Assembly (NCBI RefSeq): GCF_048270265.1
Contig: NZ_JBLWTD010000013.1
Coordinates: 1-64,000 of the forward strand
Direction: 5' to 3'
DNA: 64,000 bases
Source of the DNA: Maricaulis sp048270265
Lineage (GTDB): Bacteria > Pseudomonadota > Alphaproteobacteria > Caulobacterales > Maricaulaceae
This document shows positions 9,330 to 18,843 of this stretch, one piece after another (position 1 is the first letter of the stretch; every line of letters starts with the position of its first letter). A program made the translations under genes and the position numbers. The notes under the pieces are model-generated. The model did not search any database, had not been told where the DNA came from, and was given only the letters and a program-made list of their open reading frames with translations.

Positions 9330-12300
9330 ATGACCGAGCCGAAAGATATGCTTCAGACGCTCTACCGGAACTCCCCGAATGCGGTGGTCGTGACCAATGC
9401 CGCCCGCGAACTGGTCTCCATCAATCCGGCCGCCGAGCGTCTGTTCGGCCGCACCGGCGCGGACATTGCCGGTGAATCTGCGCAACTTCTCTATGCCGAC
9501 CCGCGCGATTATGACCAGCTCGGCCAGACCCATTTCCACCGGGACGCAACCAACGACACCCGGACCTATTCGGTGCGCTACCGGGCCCGGACCGGCCGCA
9601 TTTTCGACGGCGAAACCCTCGCGAGTCCGATCATTTCCGCGAGCGGCGAGCGGACAGGCTTTCTCTGTATCATCCGGGATGTGACCGCCGAGCTCGCGCT
9701 CCAGGCCAAGCTCGAAGCCAGTGACATCCAGCTGCGCGTCGCCCTCTCCTCCGCCAATGAGGGCACATTCTCCCTCAACCTCGCTTCCGGACTGGGGTCG
9801 ACCCGCGGCTTCATCAATGAATTTCTCGGCATCAAGGCCGCCGACGCGACGATCAGCCTAGCACGCTGGTCCGACGCGCTGCACGAACAGGACCGGGACG
9901 ATTTTCACCGCGCCATCGACCTGCTCAAGAAACGGCCCACGGCCAAGCTCGACACGGTTCACCGGGCCCGCCGCGTCGATGGCGCCTGGCGCTGGCTGCA
10001 GACCCGCGGCCGTGTCAGCGAATTCGCCAATGACGGCACGCCGCTGCGCATCTCGGGCATCGTCGCCGATGTAACAGAGCGGCGGGAACTTGAAATCCGG
10101 CTCGCCGAACGCGAGCAGCAACTGGAGAACGCGATCGCCGCCGGTTCCTGCGGCATCTGGGAAATCGCTTCCGACTCGCCGGGAATTGTCGCGATCGGGC
10201 CGATCCGGGCCATGCTCGGAATGGCCGACGGCCCCGAGAAGGTCAAAGTGGAATCCTGGCTCGCCCAGATTCATCCGGACGACCGCGACAATGTCATCAG
10301 TGTCACCGGGCAATTGGGCCGCAGCGAGATCGACACGGTTGATATCGAATACCGGCTGCGCGACCTGCGCACCAACCAGTGGGTCTGGCTGCGCGGACGC
10401 GGCAAGCGGGTGACGACGGACCCGGCGCGCTCGGTCATGGCGGGCGTGCTGATCGACATCTCGGTCCAGAAGGAACTTGAAGACCGCCTCGCCCGGAGCG
10501 AGCGCCTGGTGCGTGAAGCGCTGGAGTCGGTCAAGGATGGTGCCTGGAGCGTCAATCTGGAGCGCGAGACCGTGCGCGTGTCGGGATTTTTGGCCGACCA
10601 GGGCGGGCGCAAGAACCTGAATGAAGAAATCCCGGTCAAGACCTGGCTTTCCTTCCGGCCCGCCGAGGATCGCGAAGTCGGCTTTGAACGGCTCAAGCAA
10701 CTCCAGCAGCCGGCCCCGCTCAATGACCGGGCCAGCAAGGTGAGCGTATTCGACTTCCGCACCCTCGACCGCAATGGCGAGATCGTCTGGGTGCGCAGCC
10801 GGGGCCGGGTGATCGAATGGGACGAAGCGGGCAAACCGCTGCGTGCCGCAGGAACCCATTCCGACATCACCGAGGAAAAACGCCTCCAGGCAGAACTGGC
10901 CGATCGCGACCTGCAATTCCGGGATGCCCTGCAGGCGACAAATGAAGGGGCCTGGCGGATCAATCTGAAAACCCGGATATCCGACGTCACGGCAGTGATC
11001 AGTGAAATGATCGGCCTGCCGCCTCGCGATGCCCGCATTGCCCGCGACGAGCTGGTATCGCGGATCCATCCCGACGACCGCCCCATCGCCGAGGCAGCCT
11101 TCAAGAAGCTCGATTCCGGCCAAGCGGACACGGTGGACTACACCGTGCGCTTCCACTCCCAGAAGGATGGCTGGATCCATATCCACAGCCGCGGCCGCAT
11201 CAGCAGTCGCGATCCGCAGGGCAACCCCCTGATCGCGACCGGCTTTCTCTCCGATGTCACCGAAAGACTGGAAACCGGCAAACGCCTGCAGGAACGCGAG
11301 GATCAGTTGACCGATGCCATCGCGGCGACCTCCCTGGGTCTGTTCCGGATTGATGTCAAAACCGGTGAGCTATGGCTGCGCGGGAACGCCGCCGAGGAGT
11401 TGTTCGCCACGCCCGCCGAAGTGCGGATTTCAGCGGACGACTGGCTCGGAAAAGTTCACCCGGACGACCTGCAGCTGGTCACCGAGACGACATCAGCCAT
11501 GTACCGCGGCACGCAACTGGTCGCCGATATCAGTTATCGCATGCAGACCCGCGATGCGGGCTGGGCCTGGTACCAGGCGACAGGCCGGGTCGTGGAACGC
11601 GCTGCAAGCGGACGCGCCCTCTCAATCAGCGGCGTGCTCTGGAATATCGACTCGCAGAAACGGCTCAATGATGCCGTGCTGGAGGAACGCAGGCGCTTCG
11701 AGGCAATCTACCGGGCGACCCCGGCCATGACGCACACGATTGATGCCGATGGCATCATTCGCGAGGTCAGTGATTACTGGCTGTCCTATCTCGGTTATGA
11801 GCGCGAAGAGGTTGTCGGCCGGCAATCCACGGATTTCCTGGACGCGGACTCGAGCCAGCGCGCCAAAGAGATTTACCTGCCCGAACTGTTCCGCACCGGT
11901 CAGAACCGCGACGTGCACTATCGCTTCGTTCACAAGGACGGCACCCGGTTTGACATGCTGCTCTCCTCCTTCCTGGTCCGCGACGAGAACGGCGAGCCCC
12001 TGCGCAGCTATGCCGTGATGACGGACATTACGCCGCTGCGTGCCGCCAATGCCCAGCTGGAACGCTCAAACCAGGAACTCGACCGCTTCGCCACGGTGGC
12101 GAGCCATGACCTCCAGGAACCCCTGCGCAAGGTCGCGGCCTTCGCCAGCCTGGTCCGGCGGCGCTATATCTCGCAACTTGATGAGGACGGCGTGCGCAGC
12201 CTCGATTATCTCGTCGACGCCGCCCAGCGCATGCAACGCCTGATCGATGACCTGCTCGCCTATTCGCGCATGTCGAGCCAGCCGCTGCAGCTCCAGGCGG

Positions 12301-12779
12301 TTGATCTGGGCGCCTTGCTGGAGGACGTGCTCGAACAGCTCGACGCCTCGATCGTCGAAGCCGGCGCCAGTGTCGAAATCGATATCGATACCATGCCGAC
12401 CGTGTGCGCCGATCCGCTGCTGATGCGGCAGGCGCTGCAGAACCTGGTGAGCAATGCCGTCAAATACCGCGGCACCGAGGCGCCCCGGATCAAGATCACG
12501 GCCAGCTCTGACGCCGAGAGCTGGGCCATCACGGTCAGCGATAACGGGATCGGCATCGACCCGAAATTCTTCGACAAGATTTTCGCCCCCTTCCAGCGCC
12601 TGCACTCGCGTGAGGCCTATAGCGGCACAGGGATCGGCCTCGCTATCGTGCGCCAGGCAATCGAGCGGCATGAGGGCCGGGTCTGGGTCGAATCCGCAGA
12701 AGGCACCGGGTCGAAATTCTGCCTCTCCATCCCGGTACAGACGGCCGTCCGGGACAGGGAAGACGCCAGGAGCGCCTGA
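9330..12779 (+). CDS. Soluble multi-PAS sensor histidine kinase
   Basis: An 1149-residue protein with no signal peptide or membrane segment, so it should sense in the cytoplasm. About seven PAS/PAC units can be read in series. The linkers end in typical PAC closings: IRDVTAELAL, VADVTERREL, LIDISVQKEL, HSDITEEKRL, LSDVTERLET, NIDSQKRLND and MTDITPLRAA. The phosphorylation motif is ASHDLQEPLRK with H926, the form common in phytochrome-like kinases. It is followed by N box NLVSNAVKYRG, G1 SDNGIGID, F box FAPFQRLH and G2 GTGIGLAI. No response regulator is adjacent, so the partner is unknown. The stop lies three bases from the convergent macB-like gene. Confidence 0.9.
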   Translation: MTEPKDMLQTLYRNSPNAVVVTNAARELVSINPAAERLFGRTGADIAGESAQLLYADPRDYDQLGQTHFHRDATNDTRTYSVRYRARTGRIFDGETLASPIISASGERTGFLCIIRDVTAELALQAKLEASDIQLRVALSSANEGTFSLNLASGLGSTRGFINEFLGIKAADATISLARWSDALHEQDRDDFHRAIDLLKKRPTAKLDTVHRARRVDGAWRWLQTRGRVSEFANDGTPLRISGIVADVTERRELEIRLAEREQQLENAIAAGSCGIWEIASDSPGIVAIGPIRAMLGMADGPEKVKVESWLAQIHPDDRDNVISVTGQLGRSEIDTVDIEYRLRDLRTNQWVWLRGRGKRVTTDPARSVMAGVLIDISVQKELEDRLARSERLVREALESVKDGAWSVNLERETVRVSGFLADQGGRKNLNEEIPVKTWLSFRPAEDREVGFERLKQLQQPAPLNDRASKVSVFDFRTLDRNGEIVWVRSRGRVIEWDEAGKPLRAAGTHSDITEEKRLQAELADRDLQFRDALQATNEGAWRINLKTRISDVTAVISEMIGLPPRDARIARDELVSRIHPDDRPIAEAAFKKLDSGQADTVDYTVRFHSQKDGWIHIHSRGRISSRDPQGNPLIATGFLSDVTERLETGKRLQEREDQLTDAIAATSLGLFRIDVKTGELWLRGNAAEELFATPAEVRISADDWLGKVHPDDLQLVTETTSAMYRGTQLVADISYRMQTRDAGWAWYQATGRVVERAASGRALSISGVLWNIDSQKRLNDAVLEERRRFEAIYRATPAMTHTIDADGIIREVSDYWLSYLGYEREEVVGRQSTDFLDADSSQRAKEIYLPELFRTGQNRDVHYRFVHKDGTRFDMLLSSFLVRDENGEPLRSYAVMTDITPLRAANAQLERSNQELDRFATVASHDLQEPLRKVAAFASLVRRRYISQLDEDGVRSLDYLVDAAQRMQRLIDDLLAYSRMSSQPLQLQAVDLGALLEDVLEQLDASIVEAGASVEIDIDTMPTVCADPLLMRQALQNLVSNAVKYRGTEAPRIKITASSDAESWAITVSDNGIGIDPKFFDKIFAPFQRLHSREAYSGTGIGLAIVRQAIERHEGRVWVESAEGTGSKFCLSIPVQTAVRDREDARSA

Positions 12780-12782
12780 TCG

Positions 12783-14021
12783 CTATTCGAAGCGGAGCGC
12801 CTCGATCGGGTTGAGCCGGGCTGCGCGGTGGGCCGGGTAAAGACCGAAGAAGACACCGACAAAGGCCGAGGCCCCGATCGCGATCGCGACAATGGCCGGA
12901 TTAACGGCAATTTCGAGCTCTCCGACATTGGCATAGGCGATTGTGCCGCCGACACCGACCACCAGCCCGACCAGCCCGCCTGTGACACACAGGACAATGC
13001 TCTCGATCAGGAACTGGTTGCGGATATCGCTGGCGCGCGCGCCAACCGCCAGACGCAGGCCGATCTCGCGCGTTCGCTCGGTCACCGAGACCAGCATGAT
13101 ATTCATGATCCCGATACCGCCAACCAGCAGCACGATGCCGGCACCGACCGCCAGGAGCAGGCCGAGCTGGCTTTCGGTTTCATTGCGGGCACGGATGAAC
13201 TCGGCCAGGCTGGAGACGTTGAAATCGTCATCGGCACCCGGTGCAATACCGCGCCGGACCCGCAGCAGATCCTGGATATCGGCGATGACCCGGCCGGTGT
13301 CTTCCCCGGCGCCCACGGCGACATAGATTGTCTGGACCGGGTCCCGCACCGTCGGCACCTCTCCTGCACCGAAACGTTGCCGGACGGTGGACAACGGCAG
13401 GAAGACGATATCGTCCTGGTCAGAGCCGTAGGAGGTCTGCCCCTTGGCCGCGACGGTGCCGATGACCGAGAATTGCTGTCCGCCAATGCGCAGGGACTGG
13501 CCGACCGGGCTCGCGCCGTCGAACACTTCATCGACAATGGTCTGACCGATCACCGCCAGACGCCGTGCCGACTGTTCCTCTTCCACCGAGAAGGCACGGC
13601 CTTCCTCGATCACCCAGTCGCGAACATCAAAGAAGGCCGGATTGACTCCGGTGATCCGTGTCGACCAGTTGACGCCGCCAAACACCACGCTCAGCCCGAA
13701 CGCGTTGACCTCGCCGGAGACCCCGCCGATCCCGCTGATCTGGTCACGGATGGCTTCGGCATCGGCATCAGTCACCGGCGTGCCCGTGCCCTCGGCACCG
13801 CGGCGCCCGCCAAACATCGAGGCGCCGGGACGCACGATCAGAAGATTGGCACCGAAACTGGCGATCTGGGCCTCAACGGCCTGTTTGGTGCCTTCACTGA
13901 TCGAGACCAGCACGATCACCGACGCAACACCGATGATCACGCCGAGCATGGCGAGCGAACTGCGCAGGGCATTGATCCGCAAGGCGGTCAGGGCAACGCG
14001 TATCGAGGCGAGCAAATTCAT
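12783..14021 (-). CDS. MacB/FtsX-type ABC transporter permease
   Basis: A 412-residue inner-membrane protein. One N-terminal membrane helix (LAMLGVIIGVASVIVLVSI) is followed by a large periplasmic MacB-PCD domain (about residues 45-270) and three C-terminal helices of the FtsX fold, including GIGIMNIMLVSVTERTREIG. This is the permease half of a MacB-type mechanotransmission exporter, split from its ATPase. Its start overlaps the ATPase stop by four bases (ATGA), so the pair should be translated together. With the upstream adaptor it forms a three-gene efflux unit; the cargo (drug, peptide or lipid) cannot be read from the sequence. Confidence 0.88.
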   Translation of the reverse strand: MNLLASIRVALTALRINALRSSLAMLGVIIGVASVIVLVSISEGTKQAVEAQIASFGANLLIVRPGASMFGGRRGAEGTGTPVTDADAEAIRDQISGIGGVSGEVNAFGLSVVFGGVNWSTRITGVNPAFFDVRDWVIEEGRAFSVEEEQSARRLAVIGQTIVDEVFDGASPVGQSLRIGGQQFSVIGTVAAKGQTSYGSDQDDIVFLPLSTVRQRFGAGEVPTVRDPVQTIYVAVGAGEDTGRVIADIQDLLRVRRGIAPGADDDFNVSSLAEFIRARNETESQLGLLLAVGAGIVLLVGGIGIMNIMLVSVTERTREIGLRLAVGARASDIRNQFLIESIVLCVTGGLVGLVVGVGGTIAYANVGELEIAVNPAIVAIAIGASAFVGVFFGLYPAHRAARLNPIEALRFE

Positions 14022-14698
14022 GTGCGGTCCTCCACCACCTGGCCATCACGAAACACGATCTGGCGGCGGGCATGATCTGCGACTTCCTGCTCATGGGTCA
14101 CGAGGATCACCGTGATGCCCTCACGATTGAGCTGGTCAAAGATTTCCATGATGTCGTCCGAGGTCTTGCTGTCGAGCGCGCCGGTCGGTTCGTCGGCGAG
14201 CAGGATTTTCGGGTCATTGACCAGGGCGCGGGCAATCGCGACGCGCTGCTGCTGGCCGCCGGACAATTGCGATGGCTGGTGATCGGTGCGCTCGCCAAGA
14301 CCGAGCTGTTCAAGCCGTACCAGGGCCCGCCGCCGCCGTTCGGCATGGGGCACACCGCCATAGACGAGCGGCAGGGCGACATTCTCCACCGCCGAGGTGC
14401 GTGGCAACAGGTTGAATTGCTGGAATACGAAGCCGATCGTGCGATTGCGAAAACGCGCCACCTCCTCCGGCCCCAGCGTACCGAGATCCTCGCCGGCCAC
14501 CTTCAACAGGCCCGATGTCGGCCGGTCGAGGGCGCCGAGCAGGTTCATGAAGGTCGACTTGCCCGAACCGGAACTGCCCATGATGGCGACATATTCACCT
14601 TCCTCGATGGTCAGGGAGACGCCATCGAGCGCGCGAATGGTCATGTCGCCCATGGTGTAGGTCTTCACCAGGTTGCGGCATTCGATCAGCGCCGTCAT
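14018..14698 (-). CDS. MacB/LolD-type ABC transporter ATPase
   Basis: A 226-residue single nucleotide-binding domain: Walker A GSSGSGKST, Q loop in VFQQFNLLPR, signature LSGGQQQRVAIA, Walker B ILLADEPTGALD and a switch histidine in VTHEQEVA. The length and the motif GALDRPTSG match the LolD/MacB subfamily that works with FtsX-like permeases. It overlaps the adaptor gene upstream and the permease gene downstream by four bases each. It should drive the MacA-like/permease complex from the cytoplasmic side. Confidence 0.9.
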   Translation of the reverse strand: MTALIECRNLVKTYTMGDMTIRALDGVSLTIEEGEYVAIMGSSGSGKSTFMNLLGALDRPTSGLLKVAGEDLGTLGPEEVARFRNRTIGFVFQQFNLLPRTSAVENVALPLVYGGVPHAERRRRALVRLEQLGLGERTDHQPSQLSGGQQQRVAIARALVNDPKILLADEPTGALDSKTSDDIMEIFDQLNREGITVILVTHEQEVADHARRQIVFRDGQVVEDRT

Positions 14699-16164
14699 TC
14701 GCGCACCTCGCGGGCGCGGGTCACCACGGCCTCGCCCTCGGCGAGATCGCCGGCGACGACTTCTGTATTCTGGCTGTCGGAAATCCCCAGGCGCACACGG
14801 CGCTCGGCCAGCATGCCATCAGCCTCCTGCACCCACACCGTGGCGGCGCGCGTTTCCGCGGCCTCGCGGGCGATGGCGCGATAGCGCTGCATCTGGTCCG
14901 GCGTGAGAATGCCCGACAGGCCGCGATCGACTTCCGCCTGCACCGCCGCGCGGTCAAAACCGCCACCGGCCTGGGCTGCAGCCTGGGCGCGGCCAAAGGC
15001 GCCGCGGAACAGGGTCGTGACCTGCTCGGCCTGGTCCGGTGTCAGATCAAGCTGTTCGGTCAGGCGGTCCGCCGGGTTGGGCCGGCCGCCACCAGCACCT
15101 CTGGTGCGGGCGCCAGCCTCCGCGGTCTCGATCGGCCGGGTGCGATCCTCAATGGCCGATGAGGGGCGAAAGCGCAGTGCGGCATTGGACACACGCAGGA
15201 CGCCATCGCGCTCACCGGTGACGATATCCATATTTGCCGTCATCCCCGGCAGCAAACGCTGGCCTGGATTGGAAGCCGACACGACAACCGTATAGGTGAC
15301 GACATTGTTCAGGGCCGTCGGGGCGAGGCGGATCTGGTCGACAACACCGGTCAATTGCATATCCGGATAGGCGTCGACGGTGAAATTGACTGTCTGACCC
15401 TGTGCGATCTGGCCGATATCGGCCTCGTCGACCTGGGCATCGATCTGCACCTGGCTGAGATCCTGGGCGATGGTGAACAGCACCGGCGCCGACAGGCTGG
15501 CTGCAACGGTCTGGCCCTCATCGACGGCACGATCCACGACGATGCCATTGATCGGCGAGCGGATCGTGGTGCGTTCCAGATCAATACGGGCGCCTTCCAG
15601 CGTCGCATCGCGCTGGGCCAGCACCGCTTCGGCATTGGCGATCTGGGCCTGGGCGACGGCGACGTCGGCGAGCGCCGAATCGAGCGCTGCGCGGGCATTG
15701 TCGAGCGCTGCTGCAGAGGCATTGCCGCGCTCGCTCAGAGTCTGGGTGCGGTCGAAATCGAGCTGGGCTGTGCGGGTATTGGCCCGCACCCGCGTCAGGG
15801 TCGCACGCTGCAGCGTCAGGCTGGCCAGCGCCGTGGAGCGGGAGGCCTCGGCTTCGCGCACACGTGTCTCATAGGTCTGCGGGTCGAGACGGGCGATGAC
15901 CTGGCCTTCCTCGACCTCGTCATTGAAATCGACGAGGACTTCGGCGAGCTGGCCGGAAAGCTGGGAGCCGACCTCGACAGTCACCAGGGCCCGCACCGCA
16001 CCGGAGGCGGCAACAATGCGCCGCACCTCACCGGTGGTGACGGCCGAGGTTTCGATCTGCACCGATCCCGTACTGGCCGACGAGCGGCCGAGGAACCACC
16101 AGGCCGCGAGCGCCAGCACGACAATCCCGGCAACCACCATAATCCAGCGTTTATTCTGCAACAT
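14695..16164 (-). CDS. MacA-like periplasmic adaptor (HlyD family) with an LTPDQ-containing insertion
   Basis: A 489-residue membrane-fusion protein with one N-terminal helix (VVAGIVVLALAAWWFLG). It continues with a lipoyl half-motif (VEVGSQLSGQLAEVLVDFND), a long coiled-coil hairpin, the second lipoyl half (IRSPINGIVVDRAVDEGQTV) and a beta-barrel. Between the barrel and the last domain is an added region of about 100 residues with two LTPDQ motifs (residues 374-378 and 420-424), as in LTxxQ/CpxP-like stress proteins. The ATG at 16164 has AAGGGG seven bases upstream and is preferred to a start at 16203. It is the first gene of the export operon and overlaps the ATPase gene by four bases. Confidence 0.88.
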   Translation of the reverse strand: MLQNKRWIMVVAGIVVLALAAWWFLGRSSASTGSVQIETSAVTTGEVRRIVAASGAVRALVTVEVGSQLSGQLAEVLVDFNDEVEEGQVIARLDPQTYETRVREAEASRSTALASLTLQRATLTRVRANTRTAQLDFDRTQTLSERGNASAAALDNARAALDSALADVAVAQAQIANAEAVLAQRDATLEGARIDLERTTIRSPINGIVVDRAVDEGQTVAASLSAPVLFTIAQDLSQVQIDAQVDEADIGQIAQGQTVNFTVDAYPDMQLTGVVDQIRLAPTALNNVVTYTVVVSASNPGQRLLPGMTANMDIVTGERDGVLRVSNAALRFRPSSAIEDRTRPIETAEAGARTRGAGGGRPNPADRLTEQLDLTPDQAEQVTTLFRGAFGRAQAAAQAGGGFDRAAVQAEVDRGLSGILTPDQMQRYRAIAREAAETRAATVWVQEADGMLAERRVRLGISDSQNTEVVAGDLAEGEAVVTRAREVRE

Positions 16165-16318
16165 CTTCGCCCCTTGGACCTCAAGGGCCCTGAATTTGTA
16201 CACACGACCTCAACGCGGCTGCGGTGTGATTCCGTCGCGCGCCTTGCAGTTCAATGCGGTGTAGCCTGCCGCGTCCGCGAAGGCTATCCACACCACGCGC
16301 TCACAGAAGGGTCCGCTC

Positions 16319-16636
16319 ATGGATGTGATGGAACTGCTCGATGCGCCGGGAATGGCGCCGCTGCTGGAGGCGGCACCCCTGCTGGGCCTGGTATTGTGGG
16401 TCTTGCTGGTGGCCCTGCTGTGGCGGGATGGCTTCAACGACCTGGCCGAGCGCTTCACCCGCCCGGGCTGGACGATGACGCAACGCCTGGCGACGCTGCT
16501 GATGATCCCCGTGCGGGGCGTCATGCTCGCTATTGCCGCCGCGCTCGGTGCCGCCCTGACAACACTGGGGCTTCTGATCAATATCGGCGTCGTCCTCAAC
16601 CTCCTGCGTGCCGGCAAACTCCTGCTGGCGGGCTGA
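16319..16636 (+). CDS. Small membrane protein of unknown function
   Basis: 105 residues with two strongly hydrophobic stretches: PLLGLVLWVLLVALLW, and a longer one from about residue 60 to 95 (LLMIPVRGVMLAIAAAL, LTTLGLLINIGVVLNLL). Between them is a polar loop with FTRPGWTMTQRL. I recognise no family. AAGGG lies upstream of the ATG at the normal distance, and the composition is coding-like. It precedes feoA by about 130 bases on the same strand but need not belong to that operon. Confidence 0.6.
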   Translation: MDVMELLDAPGMAPLLEAAPLLGLVLWVLLVALLWRDGFNDLAERFTRPGWTMTQRLATLLMIPVRGVMLAIAAALGAALTTLGLLINIGVVLNLLRAGKLLLAG

Positions 16637-16734
16637 TCCATACCGGGATGTGCTGCCGGTCAGTTTGTCACGCCTGCTGCATGGTGACATGGCCGCAACC
16701 GGGCCTTATGTGTAAGCTCCCCAGCTGATAACGA

Positions 16735-16748
16735 CTTGCAAACGCAAG
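16735..16748. promoter_or_regulatory. Perfect palindrome upstream of feoA, possible metal-regulator site
   Basis: CTTGC-AAAC-GCAAG lies 20 bases before the chosen feoA start. A second perfect palindrome, CTTA-TGTG-TAAG, lies at 16705-16716. Iron-uptake genes are usually repressed by Fur-type proteins binding such sites, so these are candidates. I cannot match either one to a defined consensus, and the assignment to iron control rests on position. Confidence 0.4.
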
Positions 16749-16768
16749 CAGCCGCGACAGGACCGGAT

Positions 16769-17002
16769 GTGACGCTCGACCAACTCGAAAAGGGCCAGAT
16801 TTGCCACGTGACCGGATTTATCCCGGGCTGCGAGGATCTGGTGATCAAGCTCCGCGAGATCGGCTTTGCCGAGTCCGATGAGGTCGAACTGATGCATCGC
16901 GGCCCGCTCGGCGCCCAGCCCCTCTGCTTTCGCCTCAACCGGACCCTGATTGCCCTGCGCAGCGATGAAGCGCGCGCCATTGAAGTGGAAACACCGCAAT
17001 GA
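16769..17002 (+). CDS. feoA: Ferrous iron transport protein A
   Basis: A 77-residue SH3-like FeoA domain: LEKGQICHVTGF, LREIGFAESDEVELMHRGPL and a closing IALRSDEARAIEVE. FeoA is a small cytoplasmic partner of the FeoB ferrous-iron channel. A TTG at 16736 also opens the frame. The GTG at 16769 is better: it has AGGA at proper spacing, begins just before the conserved domain, and leaves the palindrome at 16735 outside the gene. Its stop overlaps the feoB ATG by four bases, so the two are translationally coupled. Confidence 0.88.
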   Translation: MTLDQLEKGQICHVTGFIPGCEDLVIKLREIGFAESDEVELMHRGPLGAQPLCFRLNRTLIALRSDEARAIEVETPQ

Positions 17003-18843
17003 GCCGTTTGCGCATTGCGCTGGTCGGCGCGCCCAATTCGGGCAAGTCGACCCTCTTCAACGGCCTGACCGGTGGCCGCGCCAAGGTCGCCAATTACTCG
17101 GGCGTCACGGTGGAGACCCGTACCGGCTGGCTGCAGACGCCCGGCGGCACCGAGATCGACCTGATCGACCTGCCCGGCATTTACGGTCTCAAGGCGCGCT
17201 CGGCCGATGAACGCATCGCCATCGAGCTGTTGTGCAATGGCCGCGATGACGAGCCCGCACCCGACGGCATACTGGTCCTGATCGACGCCGCCCATTTGCG
17301 CACCCATTTGCACACCGTGCTGCAGATGCGCGCCATTGGCCGGCCGATGATCGTCGTGCTCAACATGATCGATCTGGCCGAACGCGATGGTCTGAAGATC
17401 GATGTCGAACGCCTTCAGAGCGAACTCGGCGTCCCGGTCGTCACCTCTCGTGCGACCCGCGCTGCCGGCCGCGCCGACCTTCTGGCCTGCCTCGATCGCC
17501 AAACCGCAAACTGGCCGGCCCGCCATGCGGCGGACGAGAACAAGGTCTGCACCACCGATATCGACCTCACCGCCCTGCAGCGCGAGGCCCGCGGCATCGC
17601 CAACCAGGCCATCCTGTTCGAACCGGCGATGAACCGGCTCACCCGCCAGGTGGACAATTTCGTCCTCCATCCGGTTGCCGGCCCGATCATCCTCTCGGCC
17701 CTGCTCTTCTTCATGTTCCAGGCTGTCTATTCCTGGTCCGGCCCCTTCATGGACGGACTCGAGGCCGGCGCCGCCGCGCTCGGCGACCTCGCCGGCCGAG
17801 TCCTGCCGGCCGGCTGGATCCATGACCTGGTGGTTGACGGCATCATCGCCGGGGTCGGCAGCGTCGTCGTCTTCCTGCCGCAGATCATCATCCTCTTCCT
17901 CTTCATCCTGGCATTGGAGGCCTCGGGCTACATGGCCCGCGCCGCGGTGCTGATGGACGAGCTGATGCTGCGCGTCGGGCTCAATGGCCGCGCCTTCATT
18001 CCGCTTCTGTCGAGCTTCGCCTGCGCCATTCCCGGCATGATGTCGGCCCGCACGATCGACAATGAACGCGACCGGCTGACCACGATCATGGTCGCACCGC
18101 TGATGACCTGCTCGGCGCGCCTGCCCGTCTACACGTTGATCATCGGCGCCTTCATCCCGCCCGATGCCGTGGGGCCGTTCAACCTGCAGGGCATTGTCAT
18201 GTTCGGCCTCTACCTTACCGGCGTCGTCAGCGCCGTCACGGTGGCCTTCGTGCTCAAGCGCACCGTGACCAAGGGGACCAACCAGGTCCTGATCATGGAA
18301 TTGCCGACCTATAAACTGCCCAATCCGCGCGATTTCTTCCTCTCGCTCTGGGGCCATATCAGCGCCTTCCTGAGACGCGCCGGTACCATCATCCTGACGA
18401 CCTCGATCATCCTGTGGTTCCTCGCCAGCTATCCCAGCTCGGCCACGAGCCTGCGGGACAGCTATGCCGGCATGATCGGCTCGGTACTGGAAAAGATCCT
18501 CGCCCCGATCGGCTTCAATCTCGAGATCGCCATCGCGCTCGTGCCCGGCATGGCCGCGCGCGAAGTGGCCGTCGGCGCCCTGGGCACGGTCTATGCCATC
18601 CAGGGCGGCGAAGAGAATGTCGAGGGCCTCGCCGCGGCGCTACAGGGCGCCTGGTCCCTGCCGACCGCGCTCGCCTTCCTGGCCTGGTATGTCTTTGCCC
18701 CGCAATGCTTCGCCACCCTGGCGACCGCGCGGCGCGAGACCAATTCCTGGGCCTGGACCGGCTTCATGTTCACCTATCTGATGGTGCTCGCCTATATCGC
18801 CGCCGGAACGGTGTTCCACGTCGCGACCTGGCTGGGGCTTTAG
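16999..18843 (+). CDS. feoB: Ferrous iron transporter FeoB
   Basis: 614 residues. The N-terminal GTPase domain has G1 GAPNSGKST, switch I with YSGVTVETR, G3 DLPGIYGLKA and G4 LNMIDLAE. A helical guanine-dissociation spacer follows, then two gate regions of the membrane channel: SALLFFMFQAVYSW, LPQIIILFLFILALEASG, SSFACAIPGMMSART and the second half LVPGMAAREVAVGALGTVYA. It imports Fe2+ through the inner membrane. It is shorter than the roughly 770-residue enterobacterial protein, as is usual in this group, and no feoC gene is present. Confidence 0.93.
   Translation: MSRLRIALVGAPNSGKSTLFNGLTGGRAKVANYSGVTVETRTGWLQTPGGTEIDLIDLPGIYGLKARSADERIAIELLCNGRDDEPAPDGILVLIDAAHLRTHLHTVLQMRAIGRPMIVVLNMIDLAERDGLKIDVERLQSELGVPVVTSRATRAAGRADLLACLDRQTANWPARHAADENKVCTTDIDLTALQREARGIANQAILFEPAMNRLTRQVDNFVLHPVAGPIILSALLFFMFQAVYSWSGPFMDGLEAGAAALGDLAGRVLPAGWIHDLVVDGIIAGVGSVVVFLPQIIILFLFILALEASGYMARAAVLMDELMLRVGLNGRAFIPLLSSFACAIPGMMSARTIDNERDRLTTIMVAPLMTCSARLPVYTLIIGAFIPPDAVGPFNLQGIVMFGLYLTGVVSAVTVAFVLKRTVTKGTNQVLIMELPTYKLPNPRDFFLSLWGHISAFLRRAGTIILTTSIILWFLASYPSSATSLRDSYAGMIGSVLEKILAPIGFNLEIAIALVPGMAAREVAVGALGTVYAIQGGEENVEGLAAALQGAWSLPTALAFLAWYVFAPQCFATLATARRETNSWAWTGFMFTYLMVLAYIAAGTVFHVATWLGL

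Noticed and set aside
9083..9331. 82-codon minus-strand frame in the gap before the sensor kinase
   Set aside because: It overlaps the kinase start and has no family features or convincing ribosome site.
16660..18357. 565-residue open frame on the minus strand opposite feoB
   Set aside because: FeoA/FeoB motifs are clear on the plus strand; the opposite frame is low-complexity shadow coding.
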